The position numbers and the translations under genes are program-made. A stretch of 64,000 bases of DNA from Prochlorococcus marinus (GTDB lineage Bacteria > Cyanobacteriota > Cyanobacteriia > PCC-6307 > Cyanobiaceae), in assembly GCF_001180305.1 (NCBI RefSeq), contig NZ_CVSX01000040.1:124001-188000 (forward strand). Direction: 5' to 3'. Numbering within the stretch: the first letter of the stretch is position 1; every line of letters begins with the position of its first letter. Shown here in pieces: positions 1 to 8,938 of the stretch. The notes beneath the pieces were generated by a model. It had not been told where the DNA came from, did no database searches, and was given only the letters and a program-made list of their open reading frames with translations.

Positions 1-457
1 TTAAAGATTCTTTCTCGGGCATACCTGTTCGTCCTCCTGCTCTAGTTAAAATTATTGTTTGCGTTATGTCAGGGATAGTTAACTCAGCCTCATGATATGC
101 TGCCGCAACTTGAAAAGCACTAACACCAGGGATAACCTCAATTTCAATTTTTTCTTTTTTTAAAATTTCGATTTGTTCTCTAATCGCTCCAAAAAGACAA
201 GGGTCTCCGTCATGTAACCTTATAACAGTTTTGCCGGCACGAAATTTCTCTATCATAACTGACATGATTTGCTCTAAAGTGAGCGAACTTGTTTTTATTC
301 TTTCAGAACCTTCTTTAGAAAAATCTAAAATCTTTTCAGGAATTAGAGAATCAGTCCAAATAATGACATCTGCAATTTTTATCTTTTTTAATGCTTTTAA
401 AGTTAATAATTCTGGATCACCTGGCCCAACACCAATAAAAGATATTTTATTATTCAT
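1..457 (-). CDS. cobM: Precorrin-4 C11-methyltransferase, 3' end cut off by window
   Basis: SAM-dependent methyltransferase of the corrin (vitamin B12) pathway that methylates precorrin-4 at C-11. Reading the minus strand from 457 gives [20 protein letters not shown], the typical N-terminal glycine-rich SAM loop of the CbiF/CobM tetrapyrrole methylase fold. Further on are [12 protein letters not shown] (the substrate/SAM loop) and [10 protein letters not shown], all family signatures. About 152 codons are visible; the C-terminal half lies outside the window. I chose the ATG at 457, which overlaps the lgt stop by 8 bases; an ATG at 478 is also in frame. The overlap suggests co-transcription with lgt and petCA. 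CbiF would be the anaerobic-pathway name for the same fold; the family is secure. Confidence 0.88.
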   Translation of the reverse strand, partial: MNNKISFIGVGPGDPELLTLKALKKIKIADVIIWTDSLIPEKILDFSKEGSERIKTSSLTLEQIMSVMIEKFRAGKTVIRLHDGDPCLFGAIREQIEILKKEKIEIEVIPGVSAFQVAAAYHEAELTIPDITQTIILTRAGGRTGMPEKESL

Positions 458-1343
458 TCTTTCTATTTTTTTCACCATATGTTCTCAATCTTAAAAAAAA
501 TATTCCAATTAATCCAGAAGAAAATAGAAAAATACTTATGAATTGAGCCATTCTTATACCGCCATCACAGAAAGGGGGAAGTCCACCAATGCACAGTGGG
601 TCAGTTCTTAAACCTTCAATCCAGAATCTTCCAAAGCTATAACTTATTAAATAGAGACAGCTAATAAAGCCAGGCCTGAAAAAATCTGTTTTATTTTGTT
701 TATTAAAGATAATAATGAGGAATATGAAAATTAAAAGATTCCACAATGACTCATAGAGAAATGTAGGATGAAAAAATTTATAATTAAGGAATTCTAAAGG
801 CCTATTTTGGATAGGTATAAATAATTTCCAAGGCAAATTTGTAGGAACCCCAAAGGCTTCATTATTGAAAAAATTTCCCCACCTGCCTATTGATTGTCCA
901 AGAATAATTGAAGGTATTAATATATCTATAAAAGTTTTTAGATTAATTTTTTTCGACTTACAGAAATAGATAATAGATATTAATCCTCCAATAAGACCTC
1001 CATGGATTGCTATGCCCCCTTCCCACACTGCAATAAAAGAAGGTATTTGAATGATGTTATTGAATAGTTCTAAAGAAGTAAAAAAGTTTTCTCCACTATA
1101 TTGCCTCCACTCAAAAATTACGTAATAAGCTCTAGCTCCAATTATTGAAGAGATTATCAATGATGGGAGTATTTCACTAATGTACTTTGGGTTAATATTT
1201 CTTGCCTTTGCTAGTTTTTTAGAGATAGATAGGCCTATTAAAACTGAAATCGAAATAAGTAATCCATACCATCGAATAGTAATTAATCCTAAATTTAAAA
1301 AAGTTTCTCCTGGGGATTGTATAAAAGCTTGAAGTATAAGCAT
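450..1343 (-). CDS. lgt: Prolipoprotein diacylglyceryl transferase
   Basis: Inner-membrane enzyme that moves a diacylglyceryl group from phosphatidylglycerol to the lipobox cysteine of prolipoproteins. The 297-residue protein is polytopic and shows the family signatures: IAIHGG (His114), the Lgt box [10 protein letters not shown] at about 153-162, and IEGLRTD near the C-terminus carrying the conserved Arg. The order petC, petA, lgt, cobM on one strand with gaps of 5-11 bases or overlaps implies one transcript. The 3' end overlaps the cobM start by 8 bases. Length is normal for the family. Confidence 0.95.
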   Translation of the reverse strand: MLILQAFIQSPGETFLNLGLITIRWYGLLISISVLIGLSISKKLAKARNINPKYISEILPSLIISSIIGARAYYVIFEWRQYSGENFFTSLELFNNIIQIPSFIAVWEGGIAIHGGLIGGLISIIYFCKSKKINLKTFIDILIPSIILGQSIGRWGNFFNNEAFGVPTNLPWKLFIPIQNRPLEFLNYKFFHPTFLYESLWNLLIFIFLIIIFNKQNKTDFFRPGFISCLYLISYSFGRFWIEGLRTDPLCIGGLPPFCDGGIRMAQFISIFLFSSGLIGIFFLRLRTYGEKNRKNE

Positions 1344-1353
1344 TTAGAGAAAG

Positions 1354-2307
1354 TTAAATACCCTCTGCTGCTTGAACTTTTTCGACTTGCTTTTTCTTTA
1401 ATACTAAGAGTATTTGTGTTAAACCTACACCAATAAAAAATGCAATCAATCCAATTACTCTATAAGGGCTCTGAAGTACAACTTCAGCATCTAATTGCCC
1501 AAAGCCGCCAACGTTGGGATCATTAGTAAGCGGTTCACCTGCATTAATTCTGTCTTGTGCTTTTACGATAAGTTGAGGACCAACAGGAACCGATTCAGTA
1601 ATTATCTCACCATTCTCGTTTTCTATATTGACATTATAGCTACCATCTTCAATTGTTTCTATTGAATTAATAGTTCCTGAGGTGGATGAAGTGAAAACTA
1701 CATTATTGCTTTTGTCTCCAGTTGGGTATACCTGACCTCTACCTCTATTGCCTCCGATATGTAACGAGTATTTTCCATAGTGATATTCTTTATTAGTGGA
1801 TGGATCAGGGGAAAGTACAGGGAAAACGATTTCTTTATTGTTATCGCCAGGTAATGGACCGACAATAATAATATTATCTTTCTCTTCACTGTAATTAGTG
1901 AAATACACCCCTTCTGTCTCTTCTTTGATTTCTTCGGTCCATCTTTCTTGTGGCGCAAGTTTAAAGCCATCAGGCAACATTACAACAGCACCAACTTGTA
2001 ATGGAACTTCGGAACCATCAGCCCCGATCTCTTTTAAGTCATTTTTGTAGGGTATTTTAACTACAGCTTTGAAAACACTGTCTGCCCCAACGGATTGTGG
2101 AACCTCTGCAATTGTAGGCATCTGAGCTAGATGACAATTTGCACAGACTATCTTGCCTGTGGCTTCTCTTGGGGATTCGTAATTTTGCTGAGCCCAAAAT
2201 GGATAAGCAAAAGTAATCTTTGGATAGAATAAAATGCTCGAAATAAAAAGTAGAGTACAAATAAATAAACTTGTTTTTTTCATGATTTGATTTTTAAGAC
2301 TTTTCAT
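1354..2307 (-). CDS. petA: Cytochrome f (apocytochrome f precursor)
   Basis: c-type cytochrome of the cytochrome b6f complex, passing electrons from the Rieske protein to plastocyanin in the thylakoid lumen. Starting at MKSLKNQ (317 aa), a signal peptide ends at ITFA before YPFWAQQ, so the mature N-terminal Tyr (residue 35) can be the axial haem ligand. CANCH (Cys55, Cys58, His59) is the haem-attachment motif. One C-terminal transmembrane helix ([19 protein letters not shown]) is followed by a short stromal tail. The frame is open 6 codons further upstream, but that extension would overlap petC; the chosen ATG sits 5 bases after the petC stop. Confidence 0.97.
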   Translation of the reverse strand: MKSLKNQIMKKTSLFICTLLFISSILFYPKITFAYPFWAQQNYESPREATGKIVCANCHLAQMPTIAEVPQSVGADSVFKAVVKIPYKNDLKEIGADGSEVPLQVGAVVMLPDGFKLAPQERWTEEIKEETEGVYFTNYSEEKDNIIIVGPLPGDNNKEIVFPVLSPDPSTNKEYHYGKYSLHIGGNRGRGQVYPTGDKSNNVVFTSSTSGTINSIETIEDGSYNVNIENENGEIITESVPVGPQLIVKAQDRINAGEPLTNDPNVGGFGQLDAEVVLQSPYRVIGLIAFFIGVGLTQILLVLKKKQVEKVQAAEGI

Positions 2308-2312
2308 TTCTT

Positions 2313-2849
2313 TTATGCCCACCATGGATTTTCATTAGTTCTAAAGTCAGTTTCTGACCATTGTTTGACGAGTACAGCATCATCTTCAATATCGACATGA
2401 GCTAGAGCTAAAGATAAAGGAGCAGGGCCTCTTACTACCTTCCCATTTGTATCGTACTGACTGCCATGACAAGGACATATAAATTTATTAGCACCACTAT
2501 CCCATGGGACAACGCAACCTAAATGAGTACAAATTGCATTTAAACCAAATTCTCCTATTTCCCCACCCTCATTAACTATGAGATAAGTTGGATCTCCCTT
2601 TAGACCCTGCACTAGACTTCTGTCTCCTGCTTGATGGGTAGCTAACCATCCTGTTTTAGTTATTGGATTACCTAATTCATCTTTAGCAGAAGTTCCACCA
2701 CCGCCACCACCTGCCCTTAAAGGCATGAAATAATTAGCTACGGGATAAAGAGCTCCTAACGCTACACCAGTTGCAGTACCAAATGTAAGAAGGTTCATAA
2801 ATTGCCTTCGACCCATTGAAGGAACATCATTGGAACTTAATTGAGTCAT
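2313..2849 (-). CDS. petC: Rieske iron-sulfur protein of cytochrome b6f
   Basis: [2Fe-2S] subunit that accepts electrons from plastoquinol. The cluster-binding boxes are CTHLGC (Cys107, His109, Cys112) and CPCHGS (Cys125, Cys127, His128). The N-terminus has GRRQFMN followed by a hydrophobic helix, a twin-arginine-type uncleaved signal anchor, and then the flexible glycine-rich hinge (GGGGGG at about 47-52). Length (178 aa) is normal. First gene of petC-petA-lgt-cobM. tatC, whose translocase inserts Rieske proteins in chloroplasts and cyanobacteria, lies 0.4 kb away on the same strand. Confidence 0.97.
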   Translation of the reverse strand: MTQLSSNDVPSMGRRQFMNLLTFGTATGVALGALYPVANYFMPLRAGGGGGGTSAKDELGNPITKTGWLATHQAGDRSLVQGLKGDPTYLIVNEGGEIGEFGLNAICTHLGCVVPWDSGANKFICPCHGSQYDTNGKVVRGPAPLSLALAHVDIEDDAVLVKQWSETDFRTNENPWWA

Positions 2850-2972
2850 TCGCTACTTGATTCTGTTATTTATTAATTATTATGGAGCAAATTGTTCAAT
2901 TTCTGTTGCAAATAGATAGGACTTTTAATATTTTAAAGTAAAAATTTAGGAAGTCTTAATTAATTGATTTAA

Positions 2973-3290
2973 ATGAACCCATTGCTAGTAGATGAAGTTA
3001 TCCATTATTTAATTAATCGCTGGGGAAAGAAATATGATTTTAGACTTTTTAGAAGAGGAAATTTTGTTTATTTTCAAATGATGTGGGGATTTCTTGGACA
3101 GGAATCATTTCCTTTAAGCGAAGATGAATATAAAAAATCGATAGCTGATAAAATCGAGATTCTAAATAGATGTGGATATTCAGAAGAAGTAAGGGAATGG
3201 CTACAGAAAGTTAATGCTAGGCCAAGGTTAGGTAGAGCTGTAAGCTTGCAATTAAAGCTTAATGAGAAGATGAAAGAGTTTTTGACTTAA
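2973..3290 (+). CDS. DUF3067 conserved cyanobacterial protein
   Basis: Small soluble protein of 105 aa resembling the DUF3067 family found in cyanobacteria and plastids; no function established. The sequence is rich in aromatic and charged residues, with no signal peptide or membrane helix. It is divergent from petC, sharing a 123-base upstream region, and its 3' end overlaps the 3' end of tatC by 32 bases on the opposite strand. Family assignment is from memory of sequence style, so moderately sure. Confidence 0.75.
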   Translation: MNPLLVDEVIHYLINRWGKKYDFRLFRRGNFVYFQMMWGFLGQESFPLSEDEYKKSIADKIEILNRCGYSEEVREWLQKVNARPRLGRAVSLQLKLNEKMKEFLT

Positions 3291-4017
3291 GATTTTCTGA
3301 TAAGTAAGTTAATCCGGCACCCAAAAAAAATAAAAAAACAATCGATATAGATAGCAATGACATAGTCAATGGATCTGTTGAAGGTGTAATCACTGCAGAT
3401 AAGATTGCGGAGGAGATTACAACTATCTTCCAATTCGAAATCATTTTTTCTGTTGTAATTATTCCAAGAGAACCAAGAATAAATTGTAATACTGGCAATT
3501 GAAAAGCTATTGCAGTGCTGGACATTAATAAGAGCACAAAATCAAAATATCTCTCTATAGACCAAGTTGGTTCAACAATATCAGCACCGAAAGTTATAAA
3601 GAAATTTATTGCTGCAGGGACTAATATCCACCAAGAAAAAATTAATCCTAAAAAAAACAAAAGTCCTGAACCAAAAACTGCGGGTAAAATAAGGCTTTTT
3701 TCTTTTTTTGTTAAACCAGGAGAAATAAATAATATTATTTGATAAAAAATATAAGGTATAGAAACTATCAATCCGCTGTAACCTGCAACTTTAATAGCTA
3801 CAAATAAAAACTCTCCTGGAGCAAGTTGTAGTAGATGAATGTCACCAGCTGGGATTTCTAAAAAAGATATTAATGGCTTTATGATAATAAAACTAAAGAA
3901 TATTGAAATAAGTATTGAGTAAATTGAGTTTAGTATCCTTTGACGAAGTTCCTCTAAATGATCGCTAAAAGTCATTTTATCTGATGATTTATTTTCACTT
4001 TGACCTGTACCTTTCAT
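3259..4017 (-). CDS. tatC: Sec-independent (twin-arginine) translocase subunit TatC
   Basis: Core receptor of the Tat pathway, which exports folded proteins bearing RR signal peptides. The 252-residue protein begins with a polar segment containing the hallmark HLEELRQR (about 20-27), followed by about six hydrophobic helices. The periplasmic-loop motif LAPGEFLF holds the conserved Glu. Near petC, a likely Tat substrate. The 3' end converges with and overlaps the DUF3067 gene by 32 bases. Confidence 0.95.
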   Translation of the reverse strand: MKGTGQSENKSSDKMTFSDHLEELRQRILNSIYSILISIFFSFIIIKPLISFLEIPAGDIHLLQLAPGEFLFVAIKVAGYSGLIVSIPYIFYQIILFISPGLTKKEKSLILPAVFGSGLLFFLGLIFSWWILVPAAINFFITFGADIVEPTWSIERYFDFVLLLMSSTAIAFQLPVLQFILGSLGIITTEKMISNWKIVVISSAILSAVITPSTDPLTMSLLSISIVFLFFLGAGLTYLSENLKSKTLSSSH

Positions 4018-4096
4018 AATTATTTGATAAAGATTATGTAAGAAAAAGGTTGTAAATTACTATTGTCAAAGTCCAATTTATTCTCTAGAAACTTTA

Positions 4097-4357
4097 TTAT
4101 TTGCTTAATTTAGGATTAGTTGGATCAGGCAATAAGAAAGGAGGAGCATCATTTAGAGATGATTCACCATAAGTTTCATATTCTCTATATCCACCCATTT
4201 TCCCATTTGTTTTCATTAAAGCGCTTACGAAGGCAAGTAATAAGAAAACAGTAGGAGCTCCAATTATTAATGCAGCTCCAAATAGATATCCAACAATAAA
4301 TTCTGGAAAACTATGATTTCCTAAAAATTCATGAGTGCCCAAAAGAAAATCAAACAT
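4097..4357 (-). CDS. Small conserved membrane protein, unknown function
   Basis: 86-residue protein with one strong hydrophobic helix (about residues 20-47, from EFIVGYLFGAALIIGAP onward), then a basic/polar stretch and a proline-rich C-terminus (PPFLLPDPTNPK). I do not recognise a named family with certainty. The composition, and a position between photosynthesis-related tatC/petC and rqcH on the same strand, would fit a small thylakoid membrane subunit or assembly factor, but that is inference only. ATG start at 4357. Confidence 0.75.
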   Translation of the reverse strand: MFDFLLGTHEFLGNHSFPEFIVGYLFGAALIIGAPTVFLLLAFVSALMKTNGKMGGYREYETYGESSLNDAPPFLLPDPTNPKLSK

Positions 4358-4386
4358 TTAGATTTAAAAATTTTTTTTATTATAAA

Positions 4387-6087
4387 CTAAATTACTGTTT
4401 TAAGATTTTTTTTAATGTAATCTTCTCCTCTTGTAGGATTTCCCCAAATAATTTCTCCATTTTTAAAGGAAACGCAACCCGGTCCACCTTTTTTTATTTT
4501 TTGCAAATCTTTAATTTTTACTAAATTAATTGGAACTTTAATGTTTCTTTTTGCCTTACTAAATAAAGCAGCTAAATCTGCAGCTATTTGAAGATCTTGT
4601 TCAGATGCTGCCTGAGATGAAGACTTTAAAACTACATGACTACCTGGTGATTCCTGTGCATGAAACCATAGATCGCCTTTTTTTGAGAACTTAAAGCTTA
4701 TTAAATCATTTTGCCTCATATTTCTCCCAACCTGAAGTTTCAATCCTGTTGGAGTGTCAACTTGAATTGGTGAAGATTGTATCTCATATATACTTTTCTT
4801 ATCTTCTTTTTGCCTCTTTATATTGATATTAAACTCATTACATATTTCTTCCAAAATTTCTTCTAGTAGTTTGATTCTCATAAAAAGTTTTTCATTATTT
4901 AAAGAATTTAGATTTTCTAGAAGTGTAGTGAATTCATCTAATCTTTCTATATTTGTTTTGTAAATACTTAATCTTTCTTTTATCAATTCTCTAGATCTCT
5001 TGAGTTTTTTTGACTTTTTATATAGTTTTTGTCCTTTAATGATATCTCTTTTTTTAATTTCATTTGAACTGAATATACTGTCAGCTTTTTCTTTATATAT
5101 TTCGTAGTTTTCTGATTTTGTCAGAAGATCATATTGAATATTTAAATTCTTTTTCTCAGTATTGGTCTGTTTAAAAATTATCCCATCAATTTTCTTTTCT
5201 AATAATTCAAGTCTTTTTTGCTTCAGATGAAAATCATAATAATTCTCTAAGCCAGTACATAAATCTATCTGATTTTCGCAATCGATTTCTTTATCGAAAA
5301 ACCAAACGCAGTAAAAATCTTTATTAAATATTGAAAAGTTGAAGCTATTGTTTTTAAATCTATTTATCCAAATCTTCCAATTTTTAAATATCTCCTTTAA
5401 GTCTGACTCACTAATGAAATCAATATTTTTATCCATTATTTCCGTATCACCAGTTTTGCTAACAACCTCTAATTGTTTTGTGAGAATAGGGCTGACTCCT
5501 TGATAGGTATTAATTAAACAGTATTTCAATGGCTCAGGTACTATTGAAATTGAGTCTTTCCATGATTGAAACGACTCATCTTCACTAGGTTGTTTTTTGC
5601 TATTGACTGGAGGGCCAGAATAAATTGATCCTGTTGAAATTGTTCTAAAACTAGATTGACTTGATTTAATTTGTTTACCAACTGCAATTATTTTATGTTT
5701 ATTATCCAAATAAAAAATATTACTATGTTTTCCCATTAACTCAAAAATTAAATACTTACTAATTTCATCTCCAGGTTTTTTTGCAAAACTAAATTTTATA
5801 ACTCTCTCGAAATCATCTTGATCAATTGAAATTAAAGCCATATACTTTAATCCGTACCTTATTTGCTTAGAAAGTGTGCTTTCTCTCCCAATCTTTTCTG
5901 GCTTATTTATCTTTAGTATCCTAGGCGAGTCTCCATTCCATGAAACTTCTAACCATGTTTGAGAATCAACTCCTCTGAAACATAATTGAACTGTATTGGG
6001 ATCTGGTTGTTGGGCAGTTTCAAACTTTGAAGGTAAGATGTTCTTTGTGAAATAATGTAATACAGATTTAATAGATGTAACATCCAT
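4387..6087 (-). CDS. rqcH: RqcH/NFACT family ribosome-associated quality control protein
   Basis: Homologue of bacterial RqcH (Rqc2/NEMF, older name fibronectin-binding protein), which binds split 50S subunits carrying stalled peptidyl-tRNA and directs C-terminal alanine tailing. The NFACT-N domain includes LIFELMGKHSNIFYLD; a coiled-coil middle is rich in K/E (about 290-430); the NFACT-R domain has GRNMRQNDLISF and DLWFHAQESPGSHVVLK. The frame is open to 6129 with a GTG and to 6111 with another ATG. I prefer the ATG at 6087 (MDVTSIK), which starts at the family-conserved region (566 aa). Divergent from gmk. Confidence 0.88.
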   Translation of the reverse strand: MDVTSIKSVLHYFTKNILPSKFETAQQPDPNTVQLCFRGVDSQTWLEVSWNGDSPRILKINKPEKIGRESTLSKQIRYGLKYMALISIDQDDFERVIKFSFAKKPGDEISKYLIFELMGKHSNIFYLDNKHKIIAVGKQIKSSQSSFRTISTGSIYSGPPVNSKKQPSEDESFQSWKDSISIVPEPLKYCLINTYQGVSPILTKQLEVVSKTGDTEIMDKNIDFISESDLKEIFKNWKIWINRFKNNSFNFSIFNKDFYCVWFFDKEIDCENQIDLCTGLENYYDFHLKQKRLELLEKKIDGIIFKQTNTEKKNLNIQYDLLTKSENYEIYKEKADSIFSSNEIKKRDIIKGQKLYKKSKKLKRSRELIKERLSIYKTNIERLDEFTTLLENLNSLNNEKLFMRIKLLEEILEEICNEFNINIKRQKEDKKSIYEIQSSPIQVDTPTGLKLQVGRNMRQNDLISFKFSKKGDLWFHAQESPGSHVVLKSSSQAASEQDLQIAADLAALFSKAKRNIKVPINLVKIKDLQKIKKGGPGCVSFKNGEIIWGNPTRGEDYIKKNLKTVI

Positions 6088-6160
6088 TATCTGTGGAACA
6101 CCTTTTTGCATTATTCCTGTTGAGTTCACAAGATGTTTATCTTACTGTAAAAAATTTAAT

Positions 6161-6715
6161 ATGAAAAATCAAAAAAAACTTATTATCCTTACTGGACCCA
6201 GCGGGGTTGGTAAAGGAACAGTTGTTAAAGAAATAATAGGTAAAGAAAAAAACTTTTGGCTTTCAATATCTGCAACTACTAGAGAACCTAGAGAGGGAGA
6301 GAAGGAAGGTGAAAATTACTACTTTTTAAATCAAGAAAAGTTTAAAGAAATGATTGAACAAAATCTTTTCCTTGAATGGGCTCAATTCGCTGGGAACTAC
6401 TATGGAACTCCTTTGTCTTCTGTAAATGAGAAAATAAAAAAGGGATTTACTGTACTACTTGAAATTGAAGTAGAGGGTGCAAGGCAAATAAAAAATAAGT
6501 TCCCTAATTCACTGTCAATATTTTTACTTCCTCCGGATAAAGAAGAGTTAGAGAGAAGAATAAGAAGTAGGGGTACAGAAAAAGAAGAGGCAATTAAAAA
6601 AAGACTCTCAAGGGCTAATTATGAGATTTCAGTATCAAATCAATTTGATTTTGCATTAATAAATGAAAATATTGATGAAACTGCAAGAAAAATAATCAAG
6701 TTAATAAAAACTTGA
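6161..6715 (+). CDS. gmk: Guanylate kinase
   Basis: Phosphorylates GMP to GDP using ATP, a required step in GTP/dGTP supply. Walker A is GPSGVGKGT at residues 12-20. SATTREPREGE and GENYYFL are the GMP-binding segment, and LLEIEVEGARQIK is the following family motif. 184 aa, normal size for a bacterial enzyme. It stands alone on the plus strand between divergent rqcH and convergent psaJ, whose 3' end is 15 bases away. Confidence 0.96.
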   Translation: MKNQKKLIILTGPSGVGKGTVVKEIIGKEKNFWLSISATTREPREGEKEGENYYFLNQEKFKEMIEQNLFLEWAQFAGNYYGTPLSSVNEKIKKGFTVLLEIEVEGARQIKNKFPNSLSIFLLPPDKEELERRIRSRGTEKEEAIKKRLSRANYEISVSNQFDFALINENIDETARKIIKLIKT

Positions 6716-6730
6716 TTATTCTCTCTTTTA

Positions 6731-6865
6731 TCAGCTCATTGGATGGAATAATAAATCTGGGAAAAACCTATTGAATTCGATAATTATTCCAGCTGTAAGG
6801 CTTAGCCAAATTGCTGCTACTACTGGGGCAGATCTGACAAATTTTGTGTTTAGAATTTTGAACAT
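6731..6865 (-). CDS. psaJ: Photosystem I reaction-centre subunit IX
   Basis: 44-residue single-helix PSI subunit that packs against PsaF at the edge of the complex. Translating the minus strand from the ATG at 6865 gives [20 protein letters not shown], then a hydrophobic helix and the ending [14 protein letters not shown], characteristic of PsaJ. It follows psaF on the same strand with a 28-base gap, the standard cyanobacterial psaF-psaJ operon. The TGA stop is at 6731-6733. Confidence 0.95.
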   Translation of the reverse strand: MFKILNTKFVRSAPVVAAIWLSLTAGIIIEFNRFFPDLLFHPMS

Positions 6866-6893
6866 TTGTTTTATGAAAGTTTTTTAAAGATGT

Positions 6894-7448
6894 TTAGCGA
6901 GGACCATTAAGTGTAATATTCTTATCTTTCTCTCTTAAATCTCCATTTCTACCTTGTTTATTAGCAAGAAGAGGCCATTGCGCTCCTTTTACAAGACATT
7001 TTCTGGCTAAGTCTAGGTCAATAATGATCTCAAGATCTGCTGGATTCTTAGTCTTTTTTGATTCAATCAGATACTCTCTCCCTGACCAGCCTATAATTCC
7101 CGCAATGTAAATGAAAAGTACTCCTGGAATAAGTAAATCTCCTTCATGACCTCTATTTAAAAGTGCTCCCCATGGCTCAAGAGGAGGTCCAATTATTAAA
7201 TGTGGAAGACCATCATCACCGCATGATGCTTTTCCGTATCTTTCAAATCTTGCGATGTCTTTTTGAGTAGTTGCAGAATTTGCTCTTTCAATGAATTTAG
7301 GATTTTCAGAGCATTTTGTTAGGGCTGAAGCTGTATATTCTGTGCTAGCTCTATCCGCGTTTAAAGCAGGCCCATTTGCAGCTAGAGCAATTGGAGTAAT
7401 TCCTAGGAACAGAAAAACTGAGGTTATGATTGAAAAAAAGAATTTCAT
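6894..7448 (-). CDS. psaF: Photosystem I reaction-centre subunit III (plastocyanin docking)
   Basis: PSI subunit with a lumenal N-terminal domain and one membrane helix. The cleavable signal peptide MKFFFSIITSVFLFLGITPIALA precedes ANGPALNADR in spirit of the family; LTKCSENP and KASCGDDGLPHLI hold the conserved lumenal cysteines. IPGVLFIYIAGIIGWSGREY is the transmembrane region. I start at the ATG at 7448 (184 aa) instead of the in-frame TTG three codons upstream. Operon with psaJ; divergent from tsaD. Confidence 0.96.
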   Translation of the reverse strand: MKFFFSIITSVFLFLGITPIALAANGPALNADRASTEYTASALTKCSENPKFIERANSATTQKDIARFERYGKASCGDDGLPHLIIGPPLEPWGALLNRGHEGDLLIPGVLFIYIAGIIGWSGREYLIESKKTKNPADLEIIIDLDLARKCLVKGAQWPLLANKQGRNGDLREKDKNITLNGPR

Positions 7449-7522
7449 AAGTTGCAATCTTTAATTCCTTATAATGTGTTAGGTAAGAAATTAATATTAA
7501 AATAGAACAAGTTGAATCAAAA

Positions 7523-8593
7523 ATGTATAAAGTTTTAGCTATTGAAACAAGTTGTGATGAGACATCTGTCTCAATAGTTTCTAATTTTGGTGATACTTTT
7601 AGAATACATTCAAATATTATTGCCTCTCAAATTGAAGATCATTCAAAATGGGGAGGAGTTGTGCCTGAACTTGCAGCTAGAAAGCATTTAGAGTTATTAC
7701 CTTTTGTTTTAGATAAAGCTTTAGATGAATCAAAAATTAAAATTGAGGAAGTCGATTATATTGCAGCAACTGTAGCTCCTGGATTAGTTGGTTGTTTAAG
7801 AGTTGGCTCTATAACCGCAAGATCACTTTGCATGTTACATTCAAAACCATTTTTGGGAATTCATCATTTGGAGGGGCACTTATCTTCAATTCTTTTTTCA
7901 GAAAACTATCCAAAGAAATCTTTTCTTACATTACTTGTTAGCGGCGGGCATACTGAATTGATAAAGGTTGATAATAAAAGAGGAATGCAAAGACTTGGAA
8001 AAAGTTTTGATGACGCTGCTGGAGAAGCCTTTGATAAAGTTGGCAGATTATTAGGTCTTAGTTATCCAGGAGGACCGGCAATCGAAAAGATTGCTAAAAA
8101 TGGGGACCCAATGAAATTTGATTTGCCAAAATGTAGGATTTCGGATAAAAAAGGTGGATTTCTTAAATATGATTTCTCTTTTAGTGGTCTAAAAACTGCC
8201 GTATTAAGATTAGTTGAGAGAATAAATTTGGATGGGAAGACCGTTCCAATTCCTGATATTGCAGCAAGTTTTGAGAGAGTAGTGGCAGAGGTCTTGGTAG
8301 AGAGAACAATAAAATGTGCAGAAGATCATAGCTTGGATAATGTTGTTGTGGTTGGGGGAGTGGCTGCAAACAAAACATTAAGAAAAATGATGATTAGTGA
8401 AGCTAGTAAAAAATCTATTAAAGTTCATTTAGCTCCTCTTAATCTTTGTACAGATAATGCGGCAATGATTGGAGCGGCTGCGTTGTTCAGGATTAGATTT
8501 AAGGAACATTTTAGTTCTCTTAAATTAGGAGTCGCAGGAAGACTATCAATTGAACAAGCAAATACTCTTTATGAAGAAAATCCTCCTTTCTAA
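7523..8593 (+). CDS. tsaD: tRNA N6-adenosine threonylcarbamoyltransferase
   Basis: Transfers threonylcarbamoyl to A37 of ANN-decoding tRNAs, with TsaB/E/C. ASKHA-fold protein of 356 aa beginning MYKVLAIETSCDETSVS. The metal-binding HxxxH is HLEGH (115-119); SGGHTEL and KSFDDAAGEAFDKVGRLLGL are family signatures, and NVVVVGGVAANK is in the C-terminal half. The HLIP gene follows after 5 bases, so the two are probably co-transcribed; the pairing of a tRNA-modification gene with a light-stress gene looks incidental. Confidence 0.97.
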   Translation: MYKVLAIETSCDETSVSIVSNFGDTFRIHSNIIASQIEDHSKWGGVVPELAARKHLELLPFVLDKALDESKIKIEEVDYIAATVAPGLVGCLRVGSITARSLCMLHSKPFLGIHHLEGHLSSILFSENYPKKSFLTLLVSGGHTELIKVDNKRGMQRLGKSFDDAAGEAFDKVGRLLGLSYPGGPAIEKIAKNGDPMKFDLPKCRISDKKGGFLKYDFSFSGLKTAVLRLVERINLDGKTVPIPDIAASFERVVAEVLVERTIKCAEDHSLDNVVVVGGVAANKTLRKMMISEASKKSIKVHLAPLNLCTDNAAMIGAAALFRIRFKEHFSSLKLGVAGRLSIEQANTLYEENPPF

Positions 8594-8598
8594 CTTCA

Positions 8599-8775
8599 AT
8601 GAACAAAGAACCTAAAATCGAGATTAAAGAGACAAAAAACTTCGTTGATAAAAAGGAACTAAATTTGTGGAAAAGAGGTTTTACCCCTCAAGCTGAAATA
8701 TGGAATGGAAGGATGGCAACTGTTGGTATTGGAATAATTTTTATTATTATTGCCCTTATAAGCCAATTTCCATAA
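8599..8775 (+). CDS. hli: High-light-inducible protein (HLIP, one-helix CAB-like)
   Basis: 58-residue single-helix chlorophyll a/b-binding-like protein. Translation from the ATG at 8599 gives a polar N-terminus with LNLWKRGFTPQAEIWNGRMA, including the chlorophyll-binding core (E/xxNGRxA), followed by a hydrophobic helix VGIGIIFIIIALISQF. HLIPs bind chlorophyll and carotenoid and protect during PSII repair; high-light Prochlorococcus carries many copies. Follows tsaD by 5 bases and is followed at once by an inverted repeat likely to end the transcript. Confidence 0.94.
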   Translation: MNKEPKIEIKETKNFVDKKELNLWKRGFTPQAEIWNGRMATVGIGIIFIIIALISQFP

Positions 8776-8776
8776 T

Positions 8777-8800
8777 AGAAATCAATTTTATTTGATTTCT
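8777..8800 (+). terminator. Probable terminator after hli
   Basis: A perfect 9-bp inverted repeat (AGAAATCAA ... TTGATTTCT) with a 6-base loop starts 2 bases after the hli stop codon. The stem is AT-rich and the following T content is modest (attagtttct), so it is a weak intrinsic terminator by standard rules, but its position directly after the last gene of the pair supports it. Confidence 0.45.
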
Positions 8801-8938
8801 ATTAGTTTCTAGAGCATTAAAAAAATTTAGTATTGTTCAGCATCTTAATTAAATTAAAAAGTATTGTATTTATTGGACTTGAGATGAGATTGTTGATTTA
8901 ATCAAAATAATCAATATTTTTATTATTTATAAATTTAT

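Noticed and set aside
1698..1970. 90-codon minus-strand frame inside petA
   Set aside because: Alternative frame of a conserved gene with no domain or start signals; treated as a shadow.
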